NCBI GenBank assembly: GCA_029248665.1
Contig: JAQWIW010000016.1
Coordinates: forward strand, 83,616 to 147,615
Length of the DNA stretch: 64,000 nucleotides
Direction of reading: 5' to 3'
DNA from: Opitutia bacterium
GTDB lineage: Bacteria; Verrucomicrobiota; Verrucomicrobiia; Opitutales; Coraliomargaritaceae
This document shows, in pieces, positions 9,378 through 21,517 of the stretch. The notes beneath the pieces are model-generated. The model was not told the DNA's origin. It ran no database searches and saw only the letters and a program-made list of their open reading frames with translations. Position 1 is the stretch's first letter; each line of letters begins with the position of its first letter. A program made the translations under genes and the position numbers.

Positions 9378-12300
9378 ATGCATCCAGTCTTAATCCAAGG
9401 AACATCCGCTCTCTCTAATTTTAGGCTCAATCAACTGACAGAATCTTTTTCTAAAGCACGAAGCAACCTTGAGACTATTCGCATTAAAGCAGAGTTTATT
9501 TACATCCTGCAAACCAATCAGGCATTGGATGAAGCAAGCTTAAATCAGAGCTACAAACTGTTGTCTGCCGAAAATTTATTTGAGCAATCGGGCGGATTTT
9601 TTGTGACACCGAGGAAAGCCACCTGCTCACCTTGGTCTTCTAAAGCCACTGATATATTTAAAAACTGCGGGATACATTCCATTCAGCGTGTTGAAAAAGG
9701 CATCTACTATACTATCACGCGTGCCGATAATTCGATTCTCCCAGTGAGTGAACTCGGTGATGAAGCAAAGCTTCTCCACGACCCTATGACAGAAGGCATC
9801 TACACTGATCTCAATGATTTCTTTGATGCACCAGAGCCGACTAGCTACAAAACAATTAACCTTTTAGAAAACGGCATACAAGCACTTGAAAAAGCCAATA
9901 TTGAATGGGGCTTAGCCATGAGCCAAGCTGAGATTCAATACCTTGCCGATGCCTATACCTCCATCCAACGAAATCCTACTGACGTGGAACTCGTTATGTT
10001 CTCTCAAGTGAATTCTGAACATTGTAGGCACAAAATTTTCAATGCTGATTGGATTGTCGATGGCCAACCAAGCCAACAATCGCTCTTTCAAATGATTCGC
10101 AACACCTATAAACTTAATCCAGAAGGTGTATGCGTAGCTTATTCCGATAACTCAGGCGTCTTGCTCGGGAAATCAGGACAATGGTGGGAAGTCACTCAAG
10201 ATGATTCAAAACATTACAGAAACACCGATACCCGTTTAGATTTATTATGTAAGGTTGAAACACACAACCATCCGACTGCAATCTCCCCATTTCCTGGAGC
10301 GGCCACTGGCGTTGGCGGAGAAATTCGCGATGAAGGAGCCACAGGAATTGGTGGTCGGTCCAAAGCAGGACTATCTGCCTTCATGGTATCTCATCTTAAA
10401 ATCGATTCACTCAAACAAGGATGGGAAACCCAAAATGAAACTCACCCAAAACGCTTAGCGACTCCATTACAAATAATGCTTGAAGCCCCTATCGGTGGTG
10501 CCGCTTTTGGTAATGAATTTGGTCGCCCACAACTCACTGGTCTTTTTCGTACTCTAGAAATTGAACATTCAGGAGAATACAGAGGTTACCACAAGCCCAT
10601 CATGGCAGCAGGTGGCATGGGAAATCTCAAAGAAGAGCACGTCCACAAAAAGCCCATTCCTCCAAAAGCCAAAATTATTCAAATCGGTGGTCCTGCGATG
10701 AAAATTGGACTCGGTGGCGGTGCAGCATCATCAATCGGTGCTGGTTCACAATCCGAAGATTTAGATTTTGATTCCGTTCAAAGAGATAATCCAGAAATGG
10801 AACGCCGCTGCCAACAAGTCATCGATCACTGCATCGCCCTAGGTGCAAACAATCCAATTTTATCCATTCATGATATTGGAGCCGGTGGACTATCCAATGG
10901 TTTGCCCGAACTTGTAGAAGCAACTGGCGGACGTTTTAATTTAAGAAAAATCCACAACCAAGATTTTTCGATGAGCCCAATGGAAATTTGGTGTAATGAG
11001 GCACAAGAGCGATATGTACTCGCTATCTCAGCAGAGGATGAAGGAATTTTTTCTCAAATTTGCGAAAGAGAACGTTGCCCGTTTGCCATAGTTGGAGAAG
11101 CCACAGACGACCACAAATTAACCTTGGTCGACTCACACTTTGAAAACAAGCCGATCGATATTGATATGGATATTTTGCTTGGTAAGACCCCAAAAATGCT
11201 CCGTGATTGCACACGTAAAACACCTGAGACTTCAGAGATCGATTATTCAAAAATTAACTTATCTGAATCCATCAATCGCCTGCTCCGATTTCCGGCAATA
11301 GCCAACAAATCCTTTCTTGTCACCATAGCTGACCGCACCATTACTGGGACAGTAAGCCGTGATCAAATGGTCGGTCCTTGGCAGACTCCTCTCGCTGATG
11401 TTGCAGTAACCGCAACAACAATGGCATCTTATACCGGCGAAGCCATGGCCATGGGTGAACGAACTCCCATTGCCTTATTAAACGCACCTGCTTCTGGACG
11501 AATGGCCATCGGCGAATGTTTAACCAATATGGCCGCAAGCTATATTGGCTCCATAGAGTCAATTAAACTATCGGCTAATTGGATGGTCGCTGCCGGTGAA
11601 GATGGCGAAGATGCCAATCTTTACGATACCGTTACCGCTGTAGGAATGGAGCTTTGTCCCGCTTTAGGAATTTGTATCCCGGTTGGCAAAGACTCTATGT
11701 CTATGCGTACGACTTGGAACAACCCAAAGAATGAAACCATCAAACAAGTTTCCCCTTTAAGCTTACTCGTCACTGGTTTCTCAACCGTTGAAGATGTCCG
11801 CAAAACTTTAACCCCAGATTTCAAACAAGATAATAGCACACTTATATTATTAGATATTGGCGAAGGTAAAAACCGCATGGGTGCGAGTTGCTTAGCACAA
11901 TGCTTTGATCAAGTAGGTAGTACAGCACCTGATTTAGATAACCCTGAATTGTTTAAGCAGTTTTTTGCCTGCATCCAATCACTTATCGCTAAGGATTTAA
12001 TTCTATCCTACCATGATCGATCAGATGGTGGCTTATATGTAACAGTCACAGAAATGGCCATTGCAGGTCGTAAAGGCTACGACTTAACACTAGACACTTT
12101 ACTCAAAGAAAATGCCTCCGATTCATCTATCTATGAAGCCCTTTTCAATGAAGAACTCGGAGCCGTACTTGAAATTGATACAGAGCGATTGGCTGAATTT
12201 GAAGCGGTCATAGAGTCCTACAAACTGGGTGCCATCTGCCACACTGTTGGAAAAACTAAACTCGAAACCAATGGATCTATCAGCAAGCAATCAGAAATAA

Positions 12301-13265
12301 TTTATGAAAATTCAATCACAGAATTGAATCGAGCATGGAGTGAATTGAGCTACACCATGCAAAGCCTAAGAGATAATTCAGATTGTGCCAAAGAAGCCTA
12401 CGATTTGCTCCTCGATGAATCTGATAAAGGTATCATTATTAATCCAAGCTTTGATCCTAACCAAGTGCCCAATATCTCAAAAGGCACTCAACCGAAAATT
12501 GCGATTTTCCGTGAGCAAGGAATCAACGGACAAAATGAAATGGCCTACGCCTTTCATAGAGCAGGCTTTAATTCGGTCGATGTACATATGACTGATTTAC
12601 TTGAAGGACGTTTTCAACTCAATGACTTCGAAGCACTTGTTGCTTGTGGAGGATTTTCTTATGGAGATGTACTCGGCGCAGGAAGTGGCTGGGCCAAATG
12701 CATTCTTTACAACCCATCTATCAAAGAACAATTCCAGAGCTTCTTTGCTGATTCCGATACCTTAGCTCTCGGAGTCTGTAATGGTTGCCAAATGCTTTCT
12801 CAATTAAAATCCATCATACCAGGTGCCGACCCTTGGCCTTACTTTGTTCGCAATAAATCAGAACAATTTGAAGCACGCTTATCTAATATTTCTGTACTCA
12901 AATCGCCCAGTATCTTTTTACAAGGCATGGAAAACAGCTTATTGCCGATACCTGTAGCTCATGGCGAAGGCCGGACAGATTTCTCAAAAACAGGAAATTT
13001 AGAACAATGCTCTAAAAATAACCTAGTCGGGATGCGTTATATAGATTCACAGGCTCAGCCTAGTGAAGTTTATCCGATTAATCCAAATGGCTCCGAACAA
13101 GGCAATACTTGCTTCACTACGCCAGATGGACGAGTCACCATTATGATGCCTCACCCAGAACGATGCTTCCGTTCAGTTCAATTGAGCTACGGCACCCAAT
13201 ACTTCACTGGTGAAAACGGACCTTGGATGCGTCTCTTTGAGAATGCTCGTTCGGTATTTCAGTAA
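9378..13265 (+). CDS. purL: Phosphoribosylformylglycinamidine synthase, single-chain form
   Basis: The 1295-residue protein matches the large single-chain PurL of proteobacteria and eukaryotes in length. It converts FGAR, glutamine and ATP to FGAM in purine synthesis. The synthetase part carries [21 protein letters not shown] and a glycine-rich [16 protein letters not shown] segment. The C-terminal glutaminase domain begins near [18 protein letters not shown] and has the nucleophile Cys in GVCNGCQM. Its catalytic His1259 and Glu1261 lie in PHPERCF. No separate purS or purQ is needed. Its 3' end overlaps the convergent DUF2851 gene by 62 bp. Confidence 0.96.
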   Translation: MHPVLIQGTSALSNFRLNQLTESFSKARSNLETIRIKAEFIYILQTNQALDEASLNQSYKLLSAENLFEQSGGFFVTPRKATCSPWSSKATDIFKNCGIHSIQRVEKGIYYTITRADNSILPVSELGDEAKLLHDPMTEGIYTDLNDFFDAPEPTSYKTINLLENGIQALEKANIEWGLAMSQAEIQYLADAYTSIQRNPTDVELVMFSQVNSEHCRHKIFNADWIVDGQPSQQSLFQMIRNTYKLNPEGVCVAYSDNSGVLLGKSGQWWEVTQDDSKHYRNTDTRLDLLCKVETHNHPTAISPFPGAATGVGGEIRDEGATGIGGRSKAGLSAFMVSHLKIDSLKQGWETQNETHPKRLATPLQIMLEAPIGGAAFGNEFGRPQLTGLFRTLEIEHSGEYRGYHKPIMAAGGMGNLKEEHVHKKPIPPKAKIIQIGGPAMKIGLGGGAASSIGAGSQSEDLDFDSVQRDNPEMERRCQQVIDHCIALGANNPILSIHDIGAGGLSNGLPELVEATGGRFNLRKIHNQDFSMSPMEIWCNEAQERYVLAISAEDEGIFSQICERERCPFAIVGEATDDHKLTLVDSHFENKPIDIDMDILLGKTPKMLRDCTRKTPETSEIDYSKINLSESINRLLRFPAIANKSFLVTIADRTITGTVSRDQMVGPWQTPLADVAVTATTMASYTGEAMAMGERTPIALLNAPASGRMAIGECLTNMAASYIGSIESIKLSANWMVAAGEDGEDANLYDTVTAVGMELCPALGICIPVGKDSMSMRTTWNNPKNETIKQVSPLSLLVTGFSTVEDVRKTLTPDFKQDNSTLILLDIGEGKNRMGASCLAQCFDQVGSTAPDLDNPELFKQFFACIQSLIAKDLILSYHDRSDGGLYVTVTEMAIAGRKGYDLTLDTLLKENASDSSIYEALFNEELGAVLEIDTERLAEFEAVIESYKLGAICHTVGKTKLETNGSISKQSEIIYENSITELNRAWSELSYTMQSLRDNSDCAKEAYDLLLDESDKGIIINPSFDPNQVPNISKGTQPKIAIFREQGINGQNEMAYAFHRAGFNSVDVHMTDLLEGRFQLNDFEALVACGGFSYGDVLGAGSGWAKCILYNPSIKEQFQSFFADSDTLALGVCNGCQMLSQLKSIIPGADPWPYFVRNKSEQFEARLSNISVLKSPSIFLQGMENSLLPIPVAHGEGRTDFSKTGNLEQCSKNNLVGMRYIDSQAQPSEVYPINPNGSEQGNTCFTTPDGRVTIMMPHPERCFRSVQLSYGTQYFTGENGPWMRLFENARSVFQ

Positions 13266-14457
13266 TTCTAGAAAATTGCTTAATCAATAAGCCATAAATT
13301 CCCTGGATAAAAGCATTGCGATTTGGACTGCGGGCTGGTTTTGGAAGTAAATGATTCAAGTAGCTCGCACTTGAATGTGGTTTATCCCCTACCCACCAAT
13401 TTAACCAAAGTGCTTCTGTATCAATTAATTTTTCTGCCTCTATTAAAGGTAATATCGCATCGATCATAATTGTGTGAAAACGCGTCTCTCCCACAAAATT
13501 ATGAAAAATGTCTGATTGAAATATCTTCTTGATCCTTTGAATCTTTTGACTTCGTCTGTGCCCACAAATCAAATCCTTTGAATCAAAATCTTCGAACAAT
13601 TTGATCTGTTTGATGATTTCTTTTGGCCAATTGGGTTCTTTCTTCAATAAGCTGGTATATTGCCCCAATCGATGCCTTGGCTGATTCGCTGGACGAATAC
13701 CTGCAAGCTTCCAATCTTCTTTTTGGCTTTGGTACAATACTTCAACAGATGGATGCCAATTGGCCAATGAATACTGTAAGCCAATATTCGACATGGCTAA
13801 ACGATTACGACTATATCCTAAAACCTCCAAAAGCATTACATGACAAACTTCATTCCAGGAACTGTGCTCCAGTCGCTTCTTCGCAAACTTTACTTTTCGA
13901 TGAAATCGTACTTTAGCCTCCGAGTATAATAATTCAATTCTTTCCGATTCGCTTAAGTTTTCTGTTAAATATTTGAAATCAAAAACATTCTTTTTCTCAA
14001 AAGTGAGTAATGCTTGTTCAATTGCGTAACTTTCTAAATCCATATTCAAATAAGGTAACAAAGTAAGGGTTTCTAAACCTTGTGTTGAATTTAGGAAATA
14101 CGGTCTATGCATGGCTTCATCTTCTCTGTTCTTTTGAATCAATACTACATGCAAAATGACGGAATCAAAAAAAGGATTTTCATGGTGCTTATGATGAAAC
14201 CACTCCATTGGCTCAAAATGAATCTCTACAGACCCTACTAAAATTGTTTCATCAATTTTCAATACGGCTTCCAAAAAATCAGGACCCTCATTGTAGTTCC
14301 ATCGACCCGGATTCAAGACGAACACCGTTTTACCTGATTGGGTACGCAAGCAACTATGATTAAAATCTCCATTAAACCAAATATATTGGAGCACTGATTC
14401 GGGAACTGAATAGCTACCATAGAGTCCTTGCATCTCAAATAGATGACAATTATTCAC
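13204..14457 (-). CDS. DUF2851 family protein
   Basis: The protein has 417 residues and matches the DUF2851 family pattern: [10 protein letters not shown] at 23-32, the segment [16 protein letters not shown] at 49-64, GSVEIHF near 75-81, and [16 protein letters not shown] at 91-106. The family has no established function; the D/E/H-rich N-terminal half could suggest a nuclease-like fold, but this is speculation. It is the last gene of a minus-strand run (maf, TonB-like, rluA, NYN nuclease, this gene). Its final 62 bp overlap the 3' end of purL in the opposite direction. Confidence 0.8.
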   Translation of the reverse strand: MNNCHLFEMQGLYGSYSVPESVLQYIWFNGDFNHSCLRTQSGKTVFVLNPGRWNYNEGPDFLEAVLKIDETILVGSVEIHFEPMEWFHHKHHENPFFDSVILHVVLIQKNREDEAMHRPYFLNSTQGLETLTLLPYLNMDLESYAIEQALLTFEKKNVFDFKYLTENLSESERIELLYSEAKVRFHRKVKFAKKRLEHSSWNEVCHVMLLEVLGYSRNRLAMSNIGLQYSLANWHPSVEVLYQSQKEDWKLAGIRPANQPRHRLGQYTSLLKKEPNWPKEIIKQIKLFEDFDSKDLICGHRRSQKIQRIKKIFQSDIFHNFVGETRFHTIMIDAILPLIEAEKLIDTEALWLNWWVGDKPHSSASYLNHLLPKPARSPNRNAFIQGIYGLLIKQFSRITEIPNEHSQRDASKVRFHQ

Positions 14458-14477
14458 GCTATATAGAATAGCAAATA

Positions 14478-15005
14478 CTAAGAATCTAGGTCAATATTTA
14501 TTCGGTTTTCTAAAGTTTTGTCTTTAGGGCTCGAATTAATATTTCGCATCTCGTTCAATCGTTTATTCGATGATCGTATCCAATCAAAGAGATCCTTGGG
14601 CCTTAGGGCAGCGGCTCCATTTGAGCGTGTTGCCTCCCGTACTAAATTGTCATTACTGACCACACTAACCTGCTCCTTATTTTTTATCCTTACTAAAATT
14701 CGTTCAATCACCCCATCGGCTGTAAGTGATTTTGGGGCAAAAACAAATTCAAATGTTTTATCACGAAAAGGATACTCAACTTCTACCGCATTATTACTAC
14801 TATCAAAGATGATGATAATGTGAACATCTTCAACTGAATGGATTGCTTGTACCATTTCAGCCAAGGATTCTCGGGCTCTTAATTTATTATTGGGCATGAG
14901 ATGCTTTAAAGCATCGGAAGCATAAATAATATTATAACCATCGAGTAAAATATATCGCTTAACTGACACGCTATTTAAATAAGTACTAGAGCCTGTTTGA
15001 GGCAA
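14478..15005 (-). CDS. YacP-like NYN-domain ribonuclease
   Basis: This 175-residue protein has a PIN-like NYN domain. LDGYN at 21-25 gives the first acidic residue. Others are Asp68 (IIFDSSNN), Asp97 (TADGVIE) and Asp119 (VVSNDNLV), the usual cluster of metal-binding acids in YacP/Rae1-type RNases. An RNA-cleaving role is inferred from the family. The start is uncertain: TTG at 15005 is the longest, and GTG at 14969 would begin just before the domain (VSVKRYILLDG). It lies between rluA and the DUF2851 gene on the same strand. Confidence 0.75.
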   Translation of the reverse strand: MPQTGSSTYLNSVSVKRYILLDGYNIIYASDALKHLMPNNKLRARESLAEMVQAIHSVEDVHIIIIFDSSNNAVEVEYPFRDKTFEFVFAPKSLTADGVIERILVRIKNKEQVSVVSNDNLVREATRSNGAAALRPKDLFDWIRSSNKRLNEMRNINSSPKDKTLENRINIDLDS

Positions 15006-15045
15006 CGTATTTTACAGAAAAAATTCCCTGTAGATTATAATACGC

Positions 15046-15780
15046 TTATTTCATTAAGGCATTAAAACTTTTAGGAAGTGCTGATTTTGCCTTAAATTCG
15101 TGTTGTCTGCCATTATATTTATATGAGACGCTTGTGCTTTCTGAATGCAAAAACAAACGGTCGATTTCTAAGCTTTGTTTAATCTGTCGATTGAACTTAA
15201 AATCACCGTAGGTCTGGTCGCCAATTATCGGTAGTCGATTATCGCTACAATGGATTCTCAATTGATGAGTTCTGCCAGTTACTGGCTCCAATTTCAAACA
15301 ACTCAATTGAGGATTTTTAGAAGATTTGCTTTCTACTTTATAAAGCGTTTTGGCTAACTTTGTCGGTGCTTTATGTTTTGATGCATAGCTTGATGACTTA
15401 AGTTTTTGATTCCATTGTCCCGACGTATTTCGAGGACAGCCCTTCACGATAGCGTAATAGATTTTTTTGATCGTATGCTTTTCAAATGCTACACGAATCG
15501 CATCTCTAATTGTTTCATTTAATGCGAGAAGAATGACTCCTGAAGTTGGTGAATCCAATCGATTCAGTAGCCAGGCTTTCACATCCTTACCGTGTTCATC
15601 CTTCCAAGAATAAGACTCTTCGTTAAAATCATACTTTGCATCTAACAACGCCGGCTTCTTGTCTTTCTCACGATTCGGGTGTGATAACACACCCACTCCT
15701 TTTTCTAATGCGACTAGCCCGTGTTTATTATGATTTAAAATCGAGACTGATTGATTGAGCGGTAGCTTTAAAATATTCAT
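15046..15780 (-). CDS. RluA-family RNA pseudouridine synthase
   Basis: The protein has 244 residues. The catalytic motif is NRLDSPTSG at 73-81, with Asp76 as the nucleophile where the family has HRLDxxTSG. Downstream motifs are IKKIYYAIVKG and the segment LEPVTGRTHQLRIHC. There is no S4 domain, so it resembles the shorter RluA-group enzymes. The target (rRNA or tRNA position) cannot be read from sequence. The start lies 2 bp after the TonB-like gene's stop, so translation may be coupled. Confidence 0.85.
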   Translation of the reverse strand: MNILKLPLNQSVSILNHNKHGLVALEKGVGVLSHPNREKDKKPALLDAKYDFNEESYSWKDEHGKDVKAWLLNRLDSPTSGVILLALNETIRDAIRVAFEKHTIKKIYYAIVKGCPRNTSGQWNQKLKSSSYASKHKAPTKLAKTLYKVESKSSKNPQLSCLKLEPVTGRTHQLRIHCSDNRLPIIGDQTYGDFKFNRQIKQSLEIDRLFLHSESTSVSYKYNGRQHEFKAKSALPKSFNALMK

Positions 15781-15782
15781 AA

Positions 15783-16901
15783 TTATCGATAATAAAAACG
15801 CACCCTTAATTCTTTTTGCTCACCAAAAACTTGAATCATGTCTTGGGTCCATGGACGAAAAGGGGATCGCTTAACAATGGCACTCTCGCAAATCGTAGTC
15901 GCGATCAAACCTGCCGTACTCGATAAAATTTTAATCGAATCAATCGAACCATCTGATTTCAAAATAAAAGACACATTGACTTGTGTTCCTGAATCCATCG
16001 GTTTGTAAAAAGCCACTTCATTATACCAACCTACTTGCAGAGCTGAATAGAACTGCTGCTCGTATTCACCAAACTCACTGAAGCTTGCATCCAAGGCAAT
16101 CACACCAATTTTATTAGCACTCGCAGAAGATTGCATAAGTGGCCCACTCGTGATTTCTGAGGACAACTTAGGTCTAGCCATCGGCGCAGGGCGATTTTTC
16201 TCGCCCTCTGTGACATCTTGAGGGATCAGACTTAGAGCATCTTTGGTCATGGGAATTATCTTCCTTTGCTCTTTTTCATTAAGAATTAATGCTTCTTTAT
16301 TTTTAAAAGCAATGACATCAACACCTTCTGCATTTTGACTCTTTTCAAAAGGATTGATTTGCGATGTTGAAGCGATCTCAGCTTGGCTAGTAGAAATCGT
16401 GACCGCTTCAGTCACAGATTCAGCTTGGCCCGCTTTCGATGAGGCTGATGCATTCTGAGCCGGTGATGTATTCTGATTCGGCGACAATTGATAAACACCA
16501 GGAAGCAATTCACTCTCTTGCATAACGACTTCATCTGAAACAATCTTCAAGGAAGATACCTCACTTCCATCAAGCAGTGGAACGGAACTGTTGTTTTCGT
16601 TCAAAGATTTATCAGCTGCTTGTTGATCTTTAAAAGAATAAAATTGGCTTTTATCTGGCTGATTTTCTGCTGCCTCTGGATTCACTTCTGCATAGTGAGT
16701 AGGAATAATTTCAAGCTTCATCGGCAATCGTTCATTGGCAGTACTAAACTTTAGCATTTCAGAGTTTATATAATGACGAAAAAGTAAAAGTACTAAAATG
16801 TGCAAAAGCGCGACCCAAAAAAATGACCACACATTACGTTTTATTTTAAACTCAATGTGCTCACTTAATGGGTGAATTTTCGACTGTATGTTACTAACCA
16901 C
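15783..16901 (-). CDS. TonB/TolA-like envelope protein
   Basis: The 372-residue protein has a cytoplasmic N-terminus, one transmembrane helix at ~25-42, a long low-complexity periplasmic stretch rich in Ser, Ala, Gln and Glu, and a C-terminal domain (~275-372). The C-terminal domain has the TonB/TolA pattern (VNVSFILKSDGSIDSIKIL, then an ESAIVKRSPFRPW segment). It may energise or stabilise the outer membrane, and TonB-dependent receptors exist in this genome. No ExbB/ExbD genes are adjacent. The likely start is GTG at 16901. It lies between maf and rluA on the same strand. Confidence 0.65.
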   Translation of the reverse strand: MVSNIQSKIHPLSEHIEFKIKRNVWSFFWVALLHILVLLLFRHYINSEMLKFSTANERLPMKLEIIPTHYAEVNPEAAENQPDKSQFYSFKDQQAADKSLNENNSSVPLLDGSEVSSLKIVSDEVVMQESELLPGVYQLSPNQNTSPAQNASASSKAGQAESVTEAVTISTSQAEIASTSQINPFEKSQNAEGVDVIAFKNKEALILNEKEQRKIIPMTKDALSLIPQDVTEGEKNRPAPMARPKLSSEITSGPLMQSSASANKIGVIALDASFSEFGEYEQQFYSALQVGWYNEVAFYKPMDSGTQVNVSFILKSDGSIDSIKILSSTAGLIATTICESAIVKRSPFRPWTQDMIQVFGEQKELRVRFYYR

Positions 16902-16931
16902 AATACTTTGTATTCTTTAGATTAATTTAGT

Positions 16932-17534
16932 TTAATCAGTAAAAAAGTTAAAGCCATGCTTCTTTAAGCGATTGGCTAATAATTCTGTGGGTAATCCCAT
17001 AATGTTCTCAAAAGACCCTTTGATAGACTCGATAATTAAATCGGAAGATTCTTGAATGCCATAAGCCCCTGCTTTGTCTAAGGGATTCACAAGTCTATGA
17101 TACTCTCGTATTATTGGTGGTGTTAACGTCCTAAACTTCACTTGACTGACTTCATAAAAAGTATCTTTAAAACTTCCATTAGTCCACCGAAGTGCGATTC
17201 CTGAATACACCTTATGCCATTGACCTGATAATGCTTCCAGCATCTGCATCGCCTCTTCATGGTCTCGCGGTTTAGAAAATATCTTACCCTTAAGTGAAAC
17301 TGTGGTATCCGATCCAATTACTAAAGCATCTGGCTCTTCATTCGCGACTACTTCAGCTTTTAAAATGGCATTATTAAGAACTAAACGGTCTGGTTTCAAA
17401 TGCGGACGATCATCTTCTTCAACATCTGAGACTTGAACAATAAAAGCTAAGCCCATTTCACTCAATAGGGTTCTTCTTCTCGGAGAAGCTGATGCTAAAA
17501 TAAGTTGATTTGGTCGCATTAAAAATTTACACAT
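16932..17534 (-). CDS. maf: Maf-family nucleotide pyrophosphatase
   Basis: The protein has 200 residues. The Maf signature LILASASPRRRTLLSEMG is N-terminal, followed by LVIGSDTTVSLKGKIFSKP (the SDT and K-P motifs) and a C-terminal DKAGAYGIQ segment. These house-cleaning enzymes hydrolyse non-canonical or pyrimidine nucleoside triphosphates; the exact substrate class is not certain. Translation may start at 17534 or at the second Met at 17519 (MRPNQLILAS). It is divergent from nadE and heads the minus-strand cluster down to the DUF2851 gene. Confidence 0.9.
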   Translation of the reverse strand: MCKFLMRPNQLILASASPRRRTLLSEMGLAFIVQVSDVEEDDRPHLKPDRLVLNNAILKAEVVANEEPDALVIGSDTTVSLKGKIFSKPRDHEEAMQMLEALSGQWHKVYSGIALRWTNGSFKDTFYEVSQVKFRTLTPPIIREYHRLVNPLDKAGAYGIQESSDLIIESIKGSFENIMGLPTELLANRLKKHGFNFFTD

Positions 17535-17595
17535 TCTTTAAATGAATGAAAGGCTTGATTTGCAAGCCTAGGATATTGTGTAATACTACAAGCAA

Positions 17596-19242
17596 ATGAA
17601 ATTAGGACTGGCTCAAATAAATACAACTGTTGGAGATCTATCTAGTAATGAGGCAATCATACTGGATGCCTATCATCGCTTGGTTAAACAAGGCGCTGAA
17701 TTGGTTATTTTTCCTGAGCTTGCAGTGTGTGGCTACCCTCCAAGAGATTTATTATTAAAATCAAGATTTGCTACGGATACTCAAGAATGCCTTGAACGCA
17801 TTGCCAAACAAATTCATGAAGTACCTGCCCTAATCGGTTGTTTGGAAATTGCTTCTTCCAAAGAAAAAGGTCGCCCGCTTTATAACGCAGTTGCCTGGTG
17901 TGAAGCGGGAAGCATTCAGTCTTATGGACGCAAATGTTTATTGCCTAATTATGATGTCTTTGATGAAGAGCGATATTTTGAACCAGCCAAAGAACCTTTA
18001 GTCTATGAATGGAACAAGCGACGTATTGGAATCACCATATGCGAAGATATCTGGACCGATGAAAGCATCCAAACCAGCAAACGCTACTGTAATGATCCGA
18101 TAGAAAATTTAGCCGAGGAAAATCTAGACCTTCTCGTTAATCTCTCAGCTAGTCCTTGGTATATCAACAAAGAGCAATCACGACAAAATCTCATCCAACA
18201 AGTCAGTCGTCGTCTCAATTGCCCTGTCGCTTATTGTAATTCAGTCGGTGGAAATGACGAGCTCATCTTTGACGGAGATAGCTTTATAACTCACCCCAGC
18301 AAAGGTATCATCGCCCAAATGCCTAAATTTGAACAAGCCTTAAGTACCTTTGACATTGAAGCATCTGCACAAGTTTCTTCAAAAATAGAATGCTCAGATA
18401 GCACACTGAAAAATATGCACGAGGCCTTAATCTTGGGATTAAGAGACTACGCTAAAAAAAGCAATTTCACTAAAGGCATTATTGGACTCAGTGGCGGAAT
18501 CGATTCAGCTGTTGTTGCGGCTATTGCCGCAGAAGCCTTGGGAGCAGAAAATATTATTGGTGTGGCCATGCCATCGGCAATATCCAGCAGCCATAGTGTT
18601 TCTGATGCCGAAGCCTTAGCCAAAAATCTAGACATCGAATTTCACAGCATTCCAATTAAAGATTCAGTTGAAAGTATAGAAACAAATTTAGCCCCTAATT
18701 TTCAAGGCTTAGCAAGAGATGTCACTGAAGAAAATATTCAGGCACGGCTTAGAGGTGTTTTGTTAATGGCTCTCTCTAATAAGCTTAATGGTCTGCTTTT
18801 GACTACAGGAAATAAAAGTGAAATAGCCGTTGGCTACTGCACGCTTTACGGTGATATGTGCGGAGGACTCGCCGTAATTTCAGATCTACCTAAAATGCAA
18901 GTGTACGCTTTGGCTAAATATATCAATCGCAATGGAATCATCATTCCTCAAAATACTATTGATAAAGCACCTTCTGCGGAACTCAGCCCCGACCAAAAAG
19001 ATGAAGATTCGCTTCCGCCCTATCCTGTCCTCGATGCCATTCTTTATCATTATGTTGAAGAAGGTCTTTCTAGAGCTGAAATCATAGAACTCGGATTTGA
19101 ATCAGACATCGTAAACTTCATTGTAAAGAAAGTAGATCAAAATGAGTATAAGCGAAAACAAGCTGCTCCTGGATTAAAAATTTCCTCTCTTGCTTTTGGG
19201 ATCGGACGAAGAATGCCCATTGTACAAAAATATATAAATTAA
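17596..19242 (+). CDS. nadE: Glutamine-dependent NAD+ synthetase
   Basis: The 548-residue two-domain enzyme makes NAD+ from NaAD, glutamine and ATP. The N-terminal nitrilase-type glutaminase has its triad at Glu41 ([11 protein letters not shown]), Lys113 (GRKCLLPNY) and Cys149 (ITICEDIW). The C-terminal ammonia-dependent synthetase has the ATP-pyrophosphatase loop SGGIDS at 299-304 and [20 protein letters not shown]. The hemL start is 17 bp downstream, suggesting an operon. Confidence 0.95.
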   Translation: MKLGLAQINTTVGDLSSNEAIILDAYHRLVKQGAELVIFPELAVCGYPPRDLLLKSRFATDTQECLERIAKQIHEVPALIGCLEIASSKEKGRPLYNAVAWCEAGSIQSYGRKCLLPNYDVFDEERYFEPAKEPLVYEWNKRRIGITICEDIWTDESIQTSKRYCNDPIENLAEENLDLLVNLSASPWYINKEQSRQNLIQQVSRRLNCPVAYCNSVGGNDELIFDGDSFITHPSKGIIAQMPKFEQALSTFDIEASAQVSSKIECSDSTLKNMHEALILGLRDYAKKSNFTKGIIGLSGGIDSAVVAAIAAEALGAENIIGVAMPSAISSSHSVSDAEALAKNLDIEFHSIPIKDSVESIETNLAPNFQGLARDVTEENIQARLRGVLLMALSNKLNGLLLTTGNKSEIAVGYCTLYGDMCGGLAVISDLPKMQVYALAKYINRNGIIIPQNTIDKAPSAELSPDQKDEDSLPPYPVLDAILYHYVEEGLSRAEIIELGFESDIVNFIVKKVDQNEYKRKQAAPGLKISSLAFGIGRRMPIVQKYIN

Positions 19243-19259
19243 ATTTTCCAAAACTGACT

Positions 19260-20537
19260 ATGCACAAATCCAACGACTTATTTGAAACAGCCAAAAAATT
19301 CATACCTGGCGGGGTCAATTCACCAGTTAGAGCTTTTCGTTCTGTCGGTGGTACACCTTTTTTTACAAAACGAGCCGAAGGCCCTTTTTTATATACTGCA
19401 GATGATGAACGCTTGACTGATTTTGTCTGCACTTGGGGGCCTGCACTTCATGGACACAATCACCCTGAAATAAAAGAAGCAATACAAGTAGCACTCGATC
19501 AAGGTACCAGCTTTGGCACTCCAAATCCTTATGAAGTAGAGATGGCTCAACTTATTCAAAAGGTTGTTCCTTCTGTCGAAAAAGTACGCATGTGTAATAG
19601 CGGAACAGAAGCTACAATGACCGCGATACGCTTGGCTCGAGGCTTCACTAAAAGAAATAAAATCATCAAATTCTCTGGCTGTTATCATGGTCATGTTGAT
19701 TCATTACTCGTACAAGCTGGGTCAGGAGCACTTACCCTAGGCAACCCAAATAGCGCAGGAATCCCCGAATCTTTTGCCAACGAAACCATTGTTATCGCCT
19801 ACAATGATGTCGATGCCCTAACTCAAGCCTTCGACCATTATAAGGACGAGATTGCCTGTGTGATTGTTGAGCCTTATCCTGCAAATTGTGGCTTAATATT
19901 ACCTCAAGCTAATTTTCTTTCTGCCTTGAGACAAATCACCACACAGCACCAGGCCATTCTTATCTTTGATGAAGTGATGACTGGATTTCGCATTGCTCTC
20001 GGTGGTGTCCAAGAAAAAGAAGGGATTACTCCTGACCTCACCGCCATGGGCAAAATAATTGGCGGAGGACTTCCTGTAGGAGCGATCGGTGGCAAAGCTG
20101 AAATCATGGATCATCTCGCTCCAGACGGCCCCGTCTATCAAGCTGGTACCCTTAGTGGAAATCCACTCGCCTTAGCGGCAGGTATCGCTTCGCTTAAAAA
20201 ATGTATACGAGATAATCCCTATCCTTTACTAGAAAAATTGGGAAGCATGGTTAAAAATGCACTGGATGAAACCGCTAAGCATAAAGGTATTCCACTCCAA
20301 GTTCCCCAAGTCGGCTCAATGTTTGCCTTATTTTTCTCTGAAGAACCAGTAACAAATTTCACTCAGGCAACTCAATCCAATACCGACTTGTTCACTTCTT
20401 TCTTTAATCATGCATTAAGCAATAAGATCTACTTACCGCCTTCCGCATACGAAACCTGTTTTATATCCACGGCACATAATTCTAATATTATGGAATCAGC
20501 AATTGAGGGCTTATGTGATGCCCTGAAGAAAATTTAA
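19260..20537 (+). CDS. hemL: Glutamate-1-semialdehyde 2,1-aminomutase
   Basis: HemL is a PLP enzyme converting glutamate-1-semialdehyde to 5-aminolevulinate in the C5 tetrapyrrole pathway. The protein has 425 residues and begins [20 protein letters not shown], a strong family signature. Lys265 in [18 protein letters not shown] binds PLP, and Asp237 ([10 protein letters not shown]) contacts the cofactor. It is 17 bp after nadE. Its last 4 bp overlap the convergent phosphoesterase gene. Confidence 0.95.
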   Translation: MHKSNDLFETAKKFIPGGVNSPVRAFRSVGGTPFFTKRAEGPFLYTADDERLTDFVCTWGPALHGHNHPEIKEAIQVALDQGTSFGTPNPYEVEMAQLIQKVVPSVEKVRMCNSGTEATMTAIRLARGFTKRNKIIKFSGCYHGHVDSLLVQAGSGALTLGNPNSAGIPESFANETIVIAYNDVDALTQAFDHYKDEIACVIVEPYPANCGLILPQANFLSALRQITTQHQAILIFDEVMTGFRIALGGVQEKEGITPDLTAMGKIIGGGLPVGAIGGKAEIMDHLAPDGPVYQAGTLSGNPLALAAGIASLKKCIRDNPYPLLEKLGSMVKNALDETAKHKGIPLQVPQVGSMFALFFSEEPVTNFTQATQSNTDLFTSFFNHALSNKIYLPPSAYETCFISTAHNSNIMESAIEGLCDALKKI

Positions 20538-21334
20538 TCTGATGCTAAAGTTTTCTTTAACTCAAAACGCTGAAAACTTTCAGCAATGCCTCTTTTTTCA
20601 TCAATACCAATAAGGCAACCACTTAAGCGTACATCATCTTTCGCTACAGGGAAACGTCGCTTCATCCCATCTAAGAAAGAGTCAATAACAGGTTCGACCT
20701 CACGCCCTAGAACCGAGTGATACGGCCCTGACATGCCAACATCACTAATGTAAGCCGTGCCTTTAGGTAAAATTCGACCATCTGCAGTTGGCACATGGGT
20801 ATGTGTTCCAATAACAGCAGCAGCTCTTCCATCTAGATGCCAACCTAAGGCCACTTTCTCCGAAGTGGCTTCCATATGAGCTTCGACAATACACGCATCA
20901 CATTCCTCTTTTAATTCTTCCAAAAGCTCATCGGCAAAACGAAACGGACAACCCTCTGCCTTCATCCCAATATAATTGCGACCCAAGACTGTAAAAATTC
21001 CTATCTTAAAACCATTGGCAGGAATGACTAAATGGGTGCGCCCTGGATTATTTACTGGCAAGTTAGCTGGACGACATACCTTATCTAGATTTCCGATTTC
21101 CCCAGCAAAGCCTTTTTGGTCCCAAACATGATCTCCTAAAGTAATCGCATCCACACCTGAAGAAAGCAAATCTCTTGCAATAGATTCAGTTAAGCCTGAA
21201 CCACCTGCAGCATTTTCTGCATTCACTACAACTGCATGTAAGGATAACTCCGAACGTAGTTCTGGAATCTTTTCGATTAAAAATTCACGTCCTGGCCTTC
21301 CAACTACGTCTCCTAAAAATAAAACCTTAATCAT
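20534..21334 (-). CDS. YmdB-family metallophosphoesterase
   Basis: The TIGR00282/YmdB family begins [17 protein letters not shown], so the ATG at 21334 is chosen although the frame is open to 21364; this gives 266 residues. Metal-binding motifs are [33 protein letters not shown] and [11 protein letters not shown], all in family order. B. subtilis YmdB is a 2',3'-cyclic nucleotide phosphodiesterase; the role here is inferred from that. The gene converges on hemL with a 4-bp overlap. Confidence 0.88.
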   Translation of the reverse strand: MIKVLFLGDVVGRPGREFLIEKIPELRSELSLHAVVVNAENAAGGSGLTESIARDLLSSGVDAITLGDHVWDQKGFAGEIGNLDKVCRPANLPVNNPGRTHLVIPANGFKIGIFTVLGRNYIGMKAEGCPFRFADELLEELKEECDACIVEAHMEATSEKVALGWHLDGRAAAVIGTHTHVPTADGRILPKGTAYISDVGMSGPYHSVLGREVEPVIDSFLDGMKRRFPVAKDDVRLSGCLIGIDEKRGIAESFQRFELKKTLASD

Positions 21335-21517
21335 AAGAGTTTGAATTGAATAAAGACCCAGCACTAAGGCAACCCAAATGGAAAACTATTCTAGGCATAA
21401 ATACTTAATTAATTCCTATTATTTAAGACTTGAGTTCACTTCGTTAATGATTTCTAACATATATCCTTTTTTTAATAGTAAAAGAACCATAAAGCATTAA
21501 TACATACAAAGATCATT

